Source of the DNA: CAVPCZ01 sp963779225
Lineage (GTDB): Bacteria; Bacteroidota; Ignavibacteria; UBA10030; UBA6906
Direction of reading: 5' to 3'
Length of the DNA stretch: 64,000 nucleotides
NCBI GenBank assembly: GCA_963779225.1
Contig: CAVZWW010000003.1
Span: forward strand, 3,658,001-3,722,000
Positions 1-8,347 of this stretch are shown here, piece after piece (the stretch's first letter is position 1; every line of letters starts with the position of its first letter). The translations under genes were made by a program, and so were the position numbers. The notes under the pieces are model-generated. The model did not search any database. It was not told the origin of the DNA and was given only the letters and a program-made list of their open reading frames with translations.

Positions 1-687
1 TTCAGTCATTCCCGGCAAAGCAGGCCTGTCAAGGGTCCAGAGTATCGCAGTGTAGATCCGGTCTTGAATGAGTTTGGAGCGCACTGCATTTCGGTGTAGC
101 TCGGTGTCAAAGAGGGCATAACAGCAGAAAACGGACATCTGTCAATCTCATCGTCCTTATTCCGAATGTGAAGCCACCGCACATTCTGCAGCCGGTCACA
201 CAGTACGTTATGGTTCTTGGTTCTGGATTCTCTCCAAATCTCAATTGGGAAACGATCTACGAGGCTGGCCGACCAAGGCAGTATCCCGGATATTTCTCCT
301 GCGGCGATTTGTTCTTCACCGGTCGTCAGTAGAGCACGGAAGTCTTCTTTTTGAGTTCGTGCGCCGACCAAATAGGCCGCTTTCAGGTACATGCCGACAA
401 GTTTCTTCAGAGAGGCTTCGCTACGGGTACGTGTGACTACTGCTTGAATTGGGAGGCTGTTCCTTACGGGCGACCACAACACTCCTCCATCGGGAATGGG
501 AAGGGTCTTGCGAAGTGACGCTATACACCAATCGCTTCTGCTATTGTAGGCCCATTTCGAATAGGGGTCATGTGTATGATCCTCAATTATTTCAACGTGA
601 GAGGCCCGATAGGGCTTTTGCATGGGTCCATCTTGGAACCCAAAATAGTTTACAGCCAAGATGACATCCCCGGCCTGAGCAATACTA

Positions 688-1845
688 GTGCCATTCCAAC
701 TAATATCGCCTAAATATACGGAGAGGGCAATTGGGCTTGGCCGTCTCCCTGTTGCGTAGAGTGAGATACCGGTAGATTCGCCGCCGGCGAACCATATGAT
801 TCCGATCGTCCGAGTTCGACAGGCAGAAGCGCTTGAGCGGCGTAAACTGTGACTCGATGAGATTCAGCCAGCTGGCGTAAGTCGGCGTCGGGACCAGTGA
901 CATCCTGTTGCACCGTGCGAAACGCCTGAGATCCTTTTGTCGATGTGAGCTCAAATTGTCCAAGATCAGATAGATCCGATGAGATCGGGGGTAGCACGCT
1001 CGGAGGCGCTCCCACGCTTGCAGCAGGTCGTGAGAGGTTTTCCGTTTATGAATGACGCCCTCGACAACGTCCCCGTGAACGTCGTAGAAAGCCAGAAACT
1101 GTTCTGTTCCGGCTCTCCTGGTATATGTTGCCCGGTGGCGCTCTGGGTGTCCCTTTCGAGCCCACGAGACACCGGGCATGGGTCGCAGTTCCATGGGCCC
1201 GAACTCATCAAAGCACACAACATGGCTTTTTGTGGGAGCTCGGTCGTAGAGTTTCAGAATGCGGTTTTTTTTACCTCGAAGTCTGGATCCGGAGACTCCT
1301 TCCAGGTCTTCGTGCGTTGAAGACTGATTCCTTCTCTTCTGAGCAGGCGTCGGACCCATTCATTCGTGTAGTCCGGGAAAAGCCCGCGTTCCAGGAGATA
1401 GCCCCGGAGCTTTTCCACGGACCACTGCGTGTAGGGGAGTCCGAGATCCGTTGGCCGTGAGAGGGCGATTTTGACCATTTCGCGAAGTTGCTTGCTCGTC
1501 AAAAGCGATGGTCGTCCATCAGGGTTGGGCGGGTCATCAAAATCCTTGAGCCCGTGCTGGTTGAAATGGGCGATCCAGTCATAAATGCTGGTGACATGCA
1601 TTCCGGAACGGTCAGAAATCTCAGGAACGGAGTACCCTTGCTGCGCAATCTCAATGACTCGATAGCGTTCGTAGATCCGGGCGGACACCGTCTTATCCCG
1701 GAGTTTCCTACGCAACAGCTCTTGCTCGCTCTTGCGAAGCTTCCGCAGGTGGATCTTCGCTGGTCGTGCCATGGCTCCTCCCTGGAGGGTACGAGCCAAG
1801 ATACAAAACAGATATATTAATGGCAAATAATAGTTGGATAGGCAC
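688..1845 (-). mobile_element. IS630-family insertion sequence
   Basis: The element is 1158 bp and is flanked by TA dinucleotides (686-687 and 1846-1847), the target duplication expected for IS630/Tc1 relatives. The ends are imperfect inverted repeats: reading inward, the left end begins GTGCCATTCCAACTAATATC and the right end GTGCCTATCCAACTATTATT. It carries one transposase split over two frames and sits inside the DegT-like pseudogene. Confidence 0.9.
700..1772 (-). CDS. IS630-family transposase, two frames joined by -1 slippage
   Basis: The product is a DDE transposase with an N-terminal winged helix-turn-helix. The first frame (1254-1772) begins with MARPAKIHLRK after a good ribosome site (AGGGAGGAG, 3 nt before ATG) and holds the HTH. 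The second frame (ending at 700) holds the catalytic triad: D in CFDEFGPME, D in LILDNLSSH and E in LNLIESQF. The frames meet at a run of eight A on the coding strand (T-run 1265-1272); reading A AAA AAA with a -1 shift turns EVKKTAF-stop into EVKKNRILKLY, which continues the homology. Frameshifting is known in this family, so the element may be functional, but a plain indel cannot be excluded. Confidence 0.8.
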
Positions 1846-2117
1846 TAGGATAGTCTGCATGTCCCTGAAAGGGATTGCTTGAGTAGAGTGAAGCACTGAT
1901 TCCAGTCGATAGCATAGATTCCACCACCTCTTGACAGAAGTAGCTTGGAACAAGTAACCTCTTCCAGCCTCGGTAAGCCATACCGTGTTTCAACAGACAC
2001 CGAAGGGCATCCCGTCCGGACCCCAAAAGAAGATGAGGACCGCTCCACGGCGGGACAACTTCTGAAGTACCATCGAGGAAGCCAACCCAATCGTAATCCG
2101 ACCCATATTCCTGAAAA

Positions 2118-2239
2118 TCAGCGCTTCTCGATTTCAGCATACTCATCCTTGAGGAGGGAGATCACAAGTTGATCGCATATTTCTCGACTCGGCATTACGC
2201 CATTCTGATGAGTCCTTCATCCTTGAAACCAATCGAATG
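2118..2239 (-). pseudogene. GNAT acetyltransferase C-terminal remnant
   Basis: Translation in the minus direction gives HSIGFKDEGLIRMA, which matches HSMGFRDEGLLRQA near the C-terminus of the intact GNAT at 5639-6181. After an in-frame stop and a frame change it resumes as ISLLKDEYAEIEKR-stop, matching the last residues of that protein. It directly precedes and slightly overlaps the disrupted DegT-like gene, exactly as the intact GNAT overlaps its DegT-like partner. The N-terminal three quarters are missing and replaced by the FemAB-like gene. Confidence 0.7.
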
Positions 2240-2264
2240 ATCGAAGTCGCTTGCGAGTTGTGTC

Positions 2265-3365
2265 TCATCGCATTGGGTCAGCTAGTATATCCTGAAGGTG
2301 GTATGGAGACCGGTACGGCGGAAAATATCCTGAGCGATCTAGGGTTAGATGAGTATGTTGGGACCACAGCTGGCACAGGGTCTCAAACTGGTTAGGCAAA
2401 TGGGTCTTCTTGAGTACGAACAGATTTGCGCGAAGGGGTGAGAACTGGGACTTAAACCTGAAAACCCCGTCATTGAGTCGGTACCCCCCACCCATGATGA
2501 ACCGCAATTTGCCTTGACGCTGCCCCCATCTAATGGATTCATACTCGAGAATACTTGCTACTCCAGACACAGGTCTACTCTGATCAGTTCCCCCCAAGTA
2601 ACCATACACGTTTGCCTCATCGTGAAGATTGAGCGAAACGCCCACAATCTGATCCCTGTACTCGGCAAGAAGAAACAGAGCATTGTGCGGCATCAACTCA
2701 TGAAAATCTATGAAATATTCTAAAGAGAAAAAGTACCGCGGAAGAGCGCCAGTGCGCATCATCGTGGCTCTGTAAACACGGTAGAATTCACGAATGTGAT
2801 CAAGAGTCTCTCCTTGAAACACTCGGATTCCATCTCTTTGAGCCCTTTGAACGGTCTTGCGACATGTTTTTGACAATGAATCATTCCATAGATGACTCTC
2901 GTCGAGACTCAGATCCACGTACACGATCTCTCTGTCTACACTGGTGCACTCTGGATCAGATAACCCTGCTGCTCTGACATTCCAGGGATTAAGGTGGCCA
3001 AACTCAGCCACGATATTGTTGGCGCGACAAATACTGCTGTGGTACTCCCGAAGTCGATGCACCTTCTCCATGTCAATCAGTTGGGTATCAATAGCACCAG
3101 TGTATTCCGGAGTATGGATATCATAGTAACCCGTAAGGGAAGGTGGTACAAAAGGGAGACTATTTATGGATCTGAGGAAAAAAGGGTATACCACTTGTGC
3201 GTCATCTCCCATCAAAACTAGCAATCTTGCCTCGTTCCCACTTTGCTTCTGAGAGATCGCCGCGTATGCATAACTTCCGAAAACACTCTTTCGTTCAGGC
3301 AGGATATCTCGCCATGCCCCCTCATCGCCCGTCGTAAGCATCCTGTGTGACATCAGTGTATGCAT
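2265..3365 (-). CDS. FemAB-like / GNAT-fold acyltransferase
   Basis: The 366-residue protein resembles the FemAB-related GNAT-fold family (Acetyltransf_6 type). Members transfer aminoacyl or acyl groups to cell-wall or surface-glycan precursors, or act in exopolysaccharide synthesis. Family hallmarks in the second half are a lysine/arginine-rich segment (SKTCRKTVQRAQRDGI), LFLLAEYRDQIVGVSLNLH and a glycine-rich YGYLGGTDQ block. The ATG at 3365 is preferred because GGGGGAGGG lies 7 nt upstream; a TTG at 3383 is in frame but overlaps that site. Its substrate cannot be told from sequence. Its 3' end abuts the GNAT remnant, so its arrival may have truncated that gene. Confidence 0.75.
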   Translation of the reverse strand: MHTLMSHRMLTTGDEGAWRDILPERKSVFGSYAYAAISQKQSGNEARLLVLMGDDAQVVYPFFLRSINSLPFVPPSLTGYYDIHTPEYTGAIDTQLIDMEKVHRLREYHSSICRANNIVAEFGHLNPWNVRAAGLSDPECTSVDREIVYVDLSLDESHLWNDSLSKTCRKTVQRAQRDGIRVFQGETLDHIREFYRVYRATMMRTGALPRYFFSLEYFIDFHELMPHNALFLLAEYRDQIVGVSLNLHDEANVYGYLGGTDQSRPVSGVASILEYESIRWGQRQGKLRFIMGGGYRLNDGVFRFKSQFSPLRANLFVLKKTHLPNQFETLCQLWSQHTHLTLDRSGYFPPYRSPYHLQDILADPMR

Positions 3366-3559
3366 GAATTGTCCCTCCCCCAATCGGGATCTTAGTGTGT
3401 TAACTCATTGAATTGATCAACTATTTGTCTACTCAAATTTCATCTTCCACCTCGCGCGAACTGCCACGCAGTTAAGGGTGCTGCAAATTCTTGTCCCTGC
3501 TATGTACAAGGTCAAGCTTTCGTGAGTTTGTGTGGACAGTTCTCTCCTGTATGCAAAGA

Positions 3560-3691
3560 TCAGCCATGGAACCAGCGGCATGCAATTGCTCGAGTATTCT
3601 GTGCATCGACGTCTAGCGACAGTTGAACGAAACCACTTTCCCGTCCGAGAGCAATCCCAGCATCGAGCACAATTCCGCCAAGTTCAATATT
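3560..3691 (-). pseudogene. Fragment of a GNAT-type acetyltransferase
   Basis: A 43-residue open stretch, bounded by stops on both sides, reads like motif A/B of a RimI-like GNAT: LGRESGFVQLSLDVDAQ then NTRAIACRWF. The V-A-N-RAI pattern is characteristic of the family. No start, acetyl-CoA loop or C-terminus can be found around it. It differs from the other GNAT copies, so it is a separate decayed gene. The rest of 3384-3817 shows nothing recognisable. Confidence 0.4.
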
Positions 3692-3858
3692 CTAAAACCT
3701 TCGCGAAGTCGCGATGCAATTCAAATCCCAGCAATCTGAGAGACCATTGAATGGGGCAAATGCAGCAATCTTCTCCTGTCCCCTGATTCAATCACCGAAG
3801 CCTTTCTCGCCTGGAAGTTCCCCTGATTTGGTGGACAGGGAGTTAAGCTGCTTTTTTG

Positions 3859-4167
3859 TTATTTATTGCCTGCAGTGTCTGCTCCGACAATGCCTTCCTT
3901 GGCCATCAGACGGGCCACATGATGACGTCCACAGGCATTGCCCCTGTTGTTGAGCTCCCGGTGCACCCGAGGGCTGCCGCAGATGCCACGGCTCGTTTGG
4001 TGAACTATTTTGATCTCTTCCAGAAGTCTCACGTTGGCTATTTCCCGAGCGCCGATGATATGGTGCCTAAACCTGTAGAAGCCACTCCTGGATGCGTTCA
4101 GCACCTTGCACATGAGCGAAATGGAATGCTCATGCGCGTATTCACTGATGAACGCGCACTTCATCAC
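3859..4167 (-). pseudogene. IS3-family transposase OrfB, truncated
   Basis: The first 97 or so residues match the N-terminal region of IS3 OrfB proteins (CKVLNASRSGFYRFRHH, SRGICGSPRVHRELN, CGRHHVARLMAKEGI). It then ends in six unrelated residues and a stop. The whole rve integrase domain with its DDE triad is missing, so the product cannot catalyse transposition. Confidence 0.8.
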
Positions 4168-4478
4168 GGCCGTCGTGAGAACACGGCCATAGCTTTTTTT
4201 AGGATTTCCCGCTCCTCCTTGACTCGGGCAAGCTCACGGCGCAGTTCCTCGAGTTCCTTCTTCTCGGCACCGATGTTCCCGTTACCGGGGAATGCTGCCA
4301 GGGGTGAAGTCTTCCCCTCGAGTTGTTTCTTCCAACTTTCCAGTTGGGTGCGACCAATACCCAGATTCCGGGCGACTTCCGAGACGGTTTTGCCGCTTTC
4401 CCCCAACAGCCGCACTGCATCAACCTTGAATTGCTGGTCGAAACGACGGCGAGATTTCTTCACGTTTCCTTGCTCCAT
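4164..4478 (-). CDS. IS3-family transposase OrfA (HTH protein)
   Basis: The 104-residue protein has an N-terminal helix-turn-helix (RRFDQQFKVDAVRLL, then TVSEVARNLGIGRTQLESWKKQ) and a C-terminal leucine-zipper-like coiled coil (EKKELEELRRELARVKEEREIL). It is the DNA-binding half of an IS3 transposase. Its 3' end overlaps the truncated orfB by 4 nt, the usual arrangement for frameshift fusion. As orfB is broken, the protein could at most bind the ends. Confidence 0.85.
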   Translation of the reverse strand: MEQGNVKKSRRRFDQQFKVDAVRLLGESGKTVSEVARNLGIGRTQLESWKKQLEGKTSPLAAFPGNGNIGAEKKELEELRRELARVKEEREILKKAMAVFSRRP

Positions 4479-4551
4479 GGGTAAATCCTCGTGTGTTTAT
4501 GTAACACCGTGGAGCTTAACTTCGTGTCCTATATAACAGGGGAAGACCACC

Positions 4552-5646
4552 TCAACTCTTCTCCTGTTCAGCGTCATTTCCAAACTTTGTGACAAGATCT
4601 GCGATCTTGTTCATATCATCAGAGACGTATCGAAAATCACAAGGAATCGATAGCATCCTTCTACTGAATTGGATATCATCAACGGCGATACCGTTTAGGA
4701 CAGGGTCGTCCAACGTCCACAGTATCGTGGGATATACACTCGACTCAATAAGTCGTTCCCGTACTCTGTTTCGTCGGGTTTCGGTATCAAATCGCAGAAC
4801 ACACGAAAACGGACACCCTGTCAGGTCGTTCTGTGGCTGTAGCACGTGAAGCCAAGGTGTATTCCGTAGTCGCTCGGCTAGGACTCTCTGATTGTCTCGC
4901 TTATGGTTTCTCCATACGGCAATGGGAAAACACTGCAATAGGTTCGCGGACCATTCGGAGATACCTGACACGTCACCCGATGCAATTTCGTCCTCCCCCG
5001 ATCTACATAGACTTAGGAAGCTGTCCTTGTGAATCGCTTCGCCCCGCAAATACGCAGCCTTCAAGTGCATGGCAGCGAACTTTCTTAGTGCGGCATTGTA
5101 ATGGTCGATTGTCGATGTCGGATGGCCAGGTAGACTATGGCCTCGCGGTGACCAAAGCACCCCTCCATCGGGAATCGGAAGCGTCTTTCGAAGCGATGCG
5201 ACACACCAATCAGCACTGCTTTCAAATGCCCATTGGGAGTAAGGATCATGCGTATGGTCTTCGATGATCACAACCTGCGGAGCGGAAGGTGGTGTAGACA
5301 TCCCATCAGAATGTAGCCCGAAATAATTGACCACAAGAATGGCGTCCCCCTCTTTTGCAAGATCGCATGGGAAGACTTGATGGCCGCAAAGAGGATTGCT
5401 GCGATAGATGGAAGCTTTGATACCGGTTGTCAATAGTGATCCAACAACCTCCTGACAGAAGTAACTCGGAATCAAAAGCCTCTTCCAACCATTGTTGAGA
5501 ATTCCGTGCTTCACGAGCCCACGAAGAGCATCTCGCCCAGAGCCAAACAATAGGTGCCGCCCTCCCCATGGATAAGGCATGAACGGTGCCCCCTCGGACA
5601 AGCTAATCCAATGGAAGTCTGATCCAATTTCGTGCGGATTAGACAT
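4552..5646 (-). CDS. DegT/DnrJ-like PLP-dependent aminotransferase, intact copy
   Basis: The 364-residue protein is a divergent DegT/DnrJ/EryC1/StrS-type fold I aminotransferase. PLP-site residues can be placed: a phosphate-binding GSGRDALR near residue 35, IIEDHTHDP with the ring-nitrogen aspartate near 125, and the lysine in SLRKTLPIPDGG near 152. Such enzymes aminate a keto-sugar nucleotide. The start has a GAGG site 7 nt upstream and overlaps the end of the GNAT gene by 8 bp, so the two are probably translationally coupled. That suggests the amine made here is acetylated by the neighbour, as in bacillosamine-type pathways; this is inference. It is somewhat shorter than many DegT proteins. 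Confidence 0.7.
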   Translation of the reverse strand: MSNPHEIGSDFHWISLSEGAPFMPYPWGGRHLLFGSGRDALRGLVKHGILNNGWKRLLIPSYFCQEVVGSLLTTGIKASIYRSNPLCGHQVFPCDLAKEGDAILVVNYFGLHSDGMSTPPSAPQVVIIEDHTHDPYSQWAFESSADWCVASLRKTLPIPDGGVLWSPRGHSLPGHPTSTIDHYNAALRKFAAMHLKAAYLRGEAIHKDSFLSLCRSGEDEIASGDVSGISEWSANLLQCFPIAVWRNHKRDNQRVLAERLRNTPWLHVLQPQNDLTGCPFSCVLRFDTETRRNRVRERLIESSVYPTILWTLDDPVLNGIAVDDIQFSRRMLSIPCDFRYVSDDMNKIADLVTKFGNDAEQEKS

Positions 5647-6181
5647 TTTCTAGCCTCTTAAATTCTTCGTTAAGCATGGACATCAAGAGGAGGTCAACAT
5701 ACCTGCCCGCCCGAAACTGTGCCTGCCGCAAGAGTCCCTCATCGCGGAACCCCATTGAGTGATAAAGTTGGATTGCCCTCGCATTACTCTCCACAACATA
5801 AAGAAATATCCGATTAAGGTTAAGCTCCATGAATCCGAATTCAATTACGCGTCTTGTACAACCTTTCCCAAGGCCCTTCCCCCATTCACTCTTTTCCCCA
5901 ATCATGATCGCGAATTCGGCCGAGCGAATACGATAGTCTATATCATAGAAACCAACATGGCCGACGCACTTGTTGGTTTTCACTTCGGCTATGGTCCAGA
6001 TAATTTTGTTATTGACATGTCTTTGGTTCTCTATCCAATCCTTGACATCGGCAAGGGAGAAGCCAGCCGAAAAACCCCCCAGGAGAGAAGTGACCTCTGG
6101 GTCGTTTTTTTGGCTGTAAAGTGGTTCGGCATCTATCGGTTCCGGCCGCCTGAGTATGCATTCATTTACACGACAGTTCAT
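5639..6181 (-). CDS. GNAT N-acetyltransferase (RimJ/RimL type)
   Basis: The 180-residue protein has a complete GNAT fold: an N-terminal ILRRPEPIDAEPLY strand-helix, the central HVGFYDIDYRIRSAEFAIMI sheet, an acetyl-CoA loop (SEWGKGLGKGCTRRV, matching Q/R-x-x-G-x-G/A) and the C-terminal VVESNARAIQLYHSMGF motif. The ATG at 6181 has AGGA 3 nt upstream; a TTG at 6196 is a weaker alternative. It lies 27 bp after the phosphoglycosyl transferase and overlaps the DegT-like gene. By context it acetylates an amino-sugar nucleotide, comparable to PseH or PglD in role. A remnant of a second copy lies at 2118-2239. Confidence 0.75.
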   Translation of the reverse strand: MNCRVNECILRRPEPIDAEPLYSQKNDPEVTSLLGGFSAGFSLADVKDWIENQRHVNNKIIWTIAEVKTNKCVGHVGFYDIDYRIRSAEFAIMIGEKSEWGKGLGKGCTRRVIEFGFMELNLNRIFLYVVESNARAIQLYHSMGFRDEGLLRQAQFRAGRYVDLLLMSMLNEEFKRLENV

Positions 6182-6208
6182 GTTCCTGTGCTCCAAATTA
6201 ACAATGGT

Positions 6209-6826
6209 TCAACGGTCCCATAGGCCCAGATCGTCCACCTCTGCAACATCCTGTCCACTGACAACACCCTTTGAAAGAAGTGCACGTGGGATAGTCACTG
6301 CTAGGATCATTAGGTCAAGAAATAGGTTACAGTGGTCAACGTACCAGACATCTAATTCCAAGCGCTTACTGAACGGAATATTCTGTCTTCCGTTCACTTG
6401 CGCCAACCCAGTAATGCCCGGTCTAACGTCGTGTCGCCGCTTTTGTTCATCGGTGTATCGGTCCAAATACTGCATGAGGAGTGGTCTGGGCCCCACAAGA
6501 CTCATTTCACCACGGACTACATTGATTAGCTCTGGAAGCTCATCAAGACTCGTTGAGCGGAGAAATCGGCCAAAACGTGTCAGTCTTTCTTTGTCTGGAA
6601 GAAAGACGCCAGCGGCGTCCTTTTCATTTGTCATCGTCCTGAATTTTAGTAGAGTAAATTGTCGGCCGAGCAACCCGGGTCGATGCTGGGCAAATAGCAC
6701 AGGTGAGCCCAGGAAAACCCGTATGGCAATTGCGATGGAAACCATCAATGGAAAACCTGCGGCGAGCAAGATTCCAGCAAAGAAGATGTCATATAGTAAC
6801 TTAATCTTCTTGTAGCAAGTGTGCAC
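6209..6826 (-). CDS. PglC/WcaJ-type phosphoglycosyl transferase
   Basis: The 205-residue monotopic phosphoglycosyl transferase moves a sugar-1-phosphate from a UDP-sugar to undecaprenyl phosphate, the first membrane step of glycan assembly. It has the single N-terminal membrane helix (LLYDIFFAGILLAAGFPLMV), the QHRPGLLGRQFTLLKFRTM block, the catalytic Asp-Glu pair in TSLDELPEL and the MSLVGPRPLL and DVRPGITGLAQ motifs. Length fits the short PglC class. The start is GTG, with GGAGG 8 nt upstream. Position just before the GNAT and DegT-like genes suggests it primes with the amino sugar they make, or with FucNAc. Confidence 0.9.
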   Translation of the reverse strand: MHTCYKKIKLLYDIFFAGILLAAGFPLMVSIAIAIRVFLGSPVLFAQHRPGLLGRQFTLLKFRTMTNEKDAAGVFLPDKERLTRFGRFLRSTSLDELPELINVVRGEMSLVGPRPLLMQYLDRYTDEQKRRHDVRPGITGLAQVNGRQNIPFSKRLELDVWYVDHCNLFLDLMILAVTIPRALLSKGVVSGQDVAEVDDLGLWDR

Positions 6827-7069
6827 TGTCCTAGCCTCCCCTTCCCATCACGTATCGTTCATCTGGAAACTGCCAGTAATCCCTGAAAGCATTTCTTGTG
6901 CCACGCCTTTTCAGGCGAATACCGATTTCAGGAGATGTACACCATTGGCTGAAGACTTCAAGCATTATTCAAACTTTTCCAAATGTTACGGAATTCCGAT
7001 GTAGCGTACGCCGAGAGAGATCAAGATGATGAAAACGGCTTTCTTTATGTCCGAAAGAACGGAGATAGA

Positions 7070-8326
7070 TCACCTGGAGCCAATTCCTGTATTGACGGCC
7101 AAAATCCTAAAGAGACGTTCGAACTTATCGACTCCTCTCTCAAACGAGAGCTCTCGTTGGTAGAACTGGTAGCCGCGGCTTCCCATTTCCTCAAGGGCAG
7201 ATTCAGGCATGTTGGCCATTCGCTCAACAGCGGCTGCCAAGTCCTGCGATGAAGCTGGATCATATGCTACCCCGGCACCCCCTTTAAGCACAAGGGTTGT
7301 GGCATCACCTTCAACGCCAACCAGAATGGGCTTCCCTACTGCCAGATAGGCCTGGATTTTCGAAGGGATTGTTATATGGAACAACGGATCTTTCCTCAAG
7401 TGCACCAGAAGAGCATCCGCCAGATTCAAGATTTCGCTAATCTCCTCAACGGGGCGTCTTGGAAGAATTGTGACGTTTGATATCCTCTTCTCTTCCAGGG
7501 TTTTCTTCAATCGATCAACTTCGATCCCACCTCCGATCAGAACGATCTGAACGCGGGGGACCCGGTCACGCAACACTTGCGCGGCCGCAAGGACGGTATC
7601 AAGATCCTGGGCCTTACCCATTGTCCCGGCAAACACGACCGTGAATTTGCCTACTAATCCCAACTTCCGGGCGAGTTCTTGGTTCCGTTCTGTCCTGATA
7701 ATCTCATCTTCTTCGCACCAATTATGGATGACTTCGATTTTCTCTTGGGGCACACCTCTGCTCATCAATACATCCTTGAATCCTTGAGAGAGAACTACAA
7801 GCTTGCTGGCGTGACGATAGGTGAATCTGCACCAGTAGCCCACCACGTTCAGTATCAACGGACTTTGGACCATCCCCGTTGCCCGGAGTGTGTCAGGCCA
7901 CAGATCCTGAATATCGTAGACAAATGGAATTCGTCTGATTAGCCCAATTACCAACGCGGGCAAAGCTACAGTCGCTGGCGGGTGATATGTGTAGATAACG
8001 TCAGCTTTGTCGACGATTGGGCAACCGAAGACCGATGCGGAGAGCGCAAAAGATGCATAGTTGGATATACGTCTTATTGCTGACGAATCATGGCTCGGAT
8101 ATAGGGGAACTCTAACGACCGATATACCTTCGAGGTTTTCCCGCTGTGGCATCCCAATTCTATAGCCCGGATACACCATTCCACCAGGGTAATTTGGGAA
8201 ACCCGTGAGAACCTGCACTTGGTGGCCTCGCGCTGCCAGAGCCTTGGCAAATACCAGCCCTTTGAGCGTTGGCTCCGGCGTGAAGAACTGACTGAGAATG
8301 AGGATACGCATATGCCGTTCCATCAT
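7070..8326 (-). CDS. wbuB: WbuB-like family 4 glycosyltransferase
   Basis: The 418-residue GT-B enzyme has the N-terminal LILSQFFTPEP start typical of WbuB/WcaI relatives, DIQDLWPDTL in the acceptor domain, and the donor-site blocks VVFAGTMGKAQDL and LPSKIQAYLAVGKPILVG-like sequence near residues 330-350. WbuB in Escherichia coli O26 follows fnlABC and is thought to transfer N-acetyl-L-fucosamine; the same gene order here supports that role. It lies 21 bp after fnlC. Two closely spaced ATG codons (8326 and 8311) are possible starts. The 243 bp downstream to the phosphoglycosyl transferase show no gene. Confidence 0.85.
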   Translation of the reverse strand: MMERHMRILILSQFFTPEPTLKGLVFAKALAARGHQVQVLTGFPNYPGGMVYPGYRIGMPQRENLEGISVVRVPLYPSHDSSAIRRISNYASFALSASVFGCPIVDKADVIYTYHPPATVALPALVIGLIRRIPFVYDIQDLWPDTLRATGMVQSPLILNVVGYWCRFTYRHASKLVVLSQGFKDVLMSRGVPQEKIEVIHNWCEEDEIIRTERNQELARKLGLVGKFTVVFAGTMGKAQDLDTVLAAAQVLRDRVPRVQIVLIGGGIEVDRLKKTLEEKRISNVTILPRRPVEEISEILNLADALLVHLRKDPLFHITIPSKIQAYLAVGKPILVGVEGDATTLVLKGGAGVAYDPASSQDLAAAVERMANMPESALEEMGSRGYQFYQRELSFERGVDKFERLFRILAVNTGIGSR

Positions 8327-8347
8327 GAGAACCAGAGAACCCCCGGG

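Larger units (their letters stand above)
1..2146 (-). pseudogene. DegT-like aminotransferase, copy 1, split by IS630 element
   Basis: This is a second copy of the PLP-dependent DegT/DnrJ-like gene found intact at 4552-5646. The 5' part (1846-2146) encodes residues 1 to about 103, including GSGRDALR and the PSYFCQEVV block. The 3' part (1-687) carries the PLP aspartate in IIEDHTHDP and the Schiff-base lysine in SLRKTLPIPDGG. Removing 688-1845 plus one TA copy joins the halves exactly in frame (DYPSIAQAGDVILAVNYFG), which proves the interruption. A further frameshift lies near 115-122: after CPFSAV the homology to the intact copy moves to another frame, where RIYTAILWTLDRP matches the intact VYPTILWTLDDP, and it runs off the left edge. 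The gene is therefore dead, and its 3' end is outside the window. The intact paralogue probably makes an amino sugar for the surface glycan. Confidence 0.85.
3818..4544 (-). mobile_element. Internally deleted IS3-family element
   Basis: The element is bounded by imperfect inverted repeats of about 34 bp; reading inward, both ends start TTCCCCTG and both contain AGTTAAGCT near position 25-33. It is only about 727 bp, half the usual IS3 length. OrfA is complete but orfB stops after about 100 residues just inside the left end, so the DDE catalytic core is gone. No convincing target duplication is visible. It lies 7 bp downstream of the intact DegT-like gene. Confidence 0.75.
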
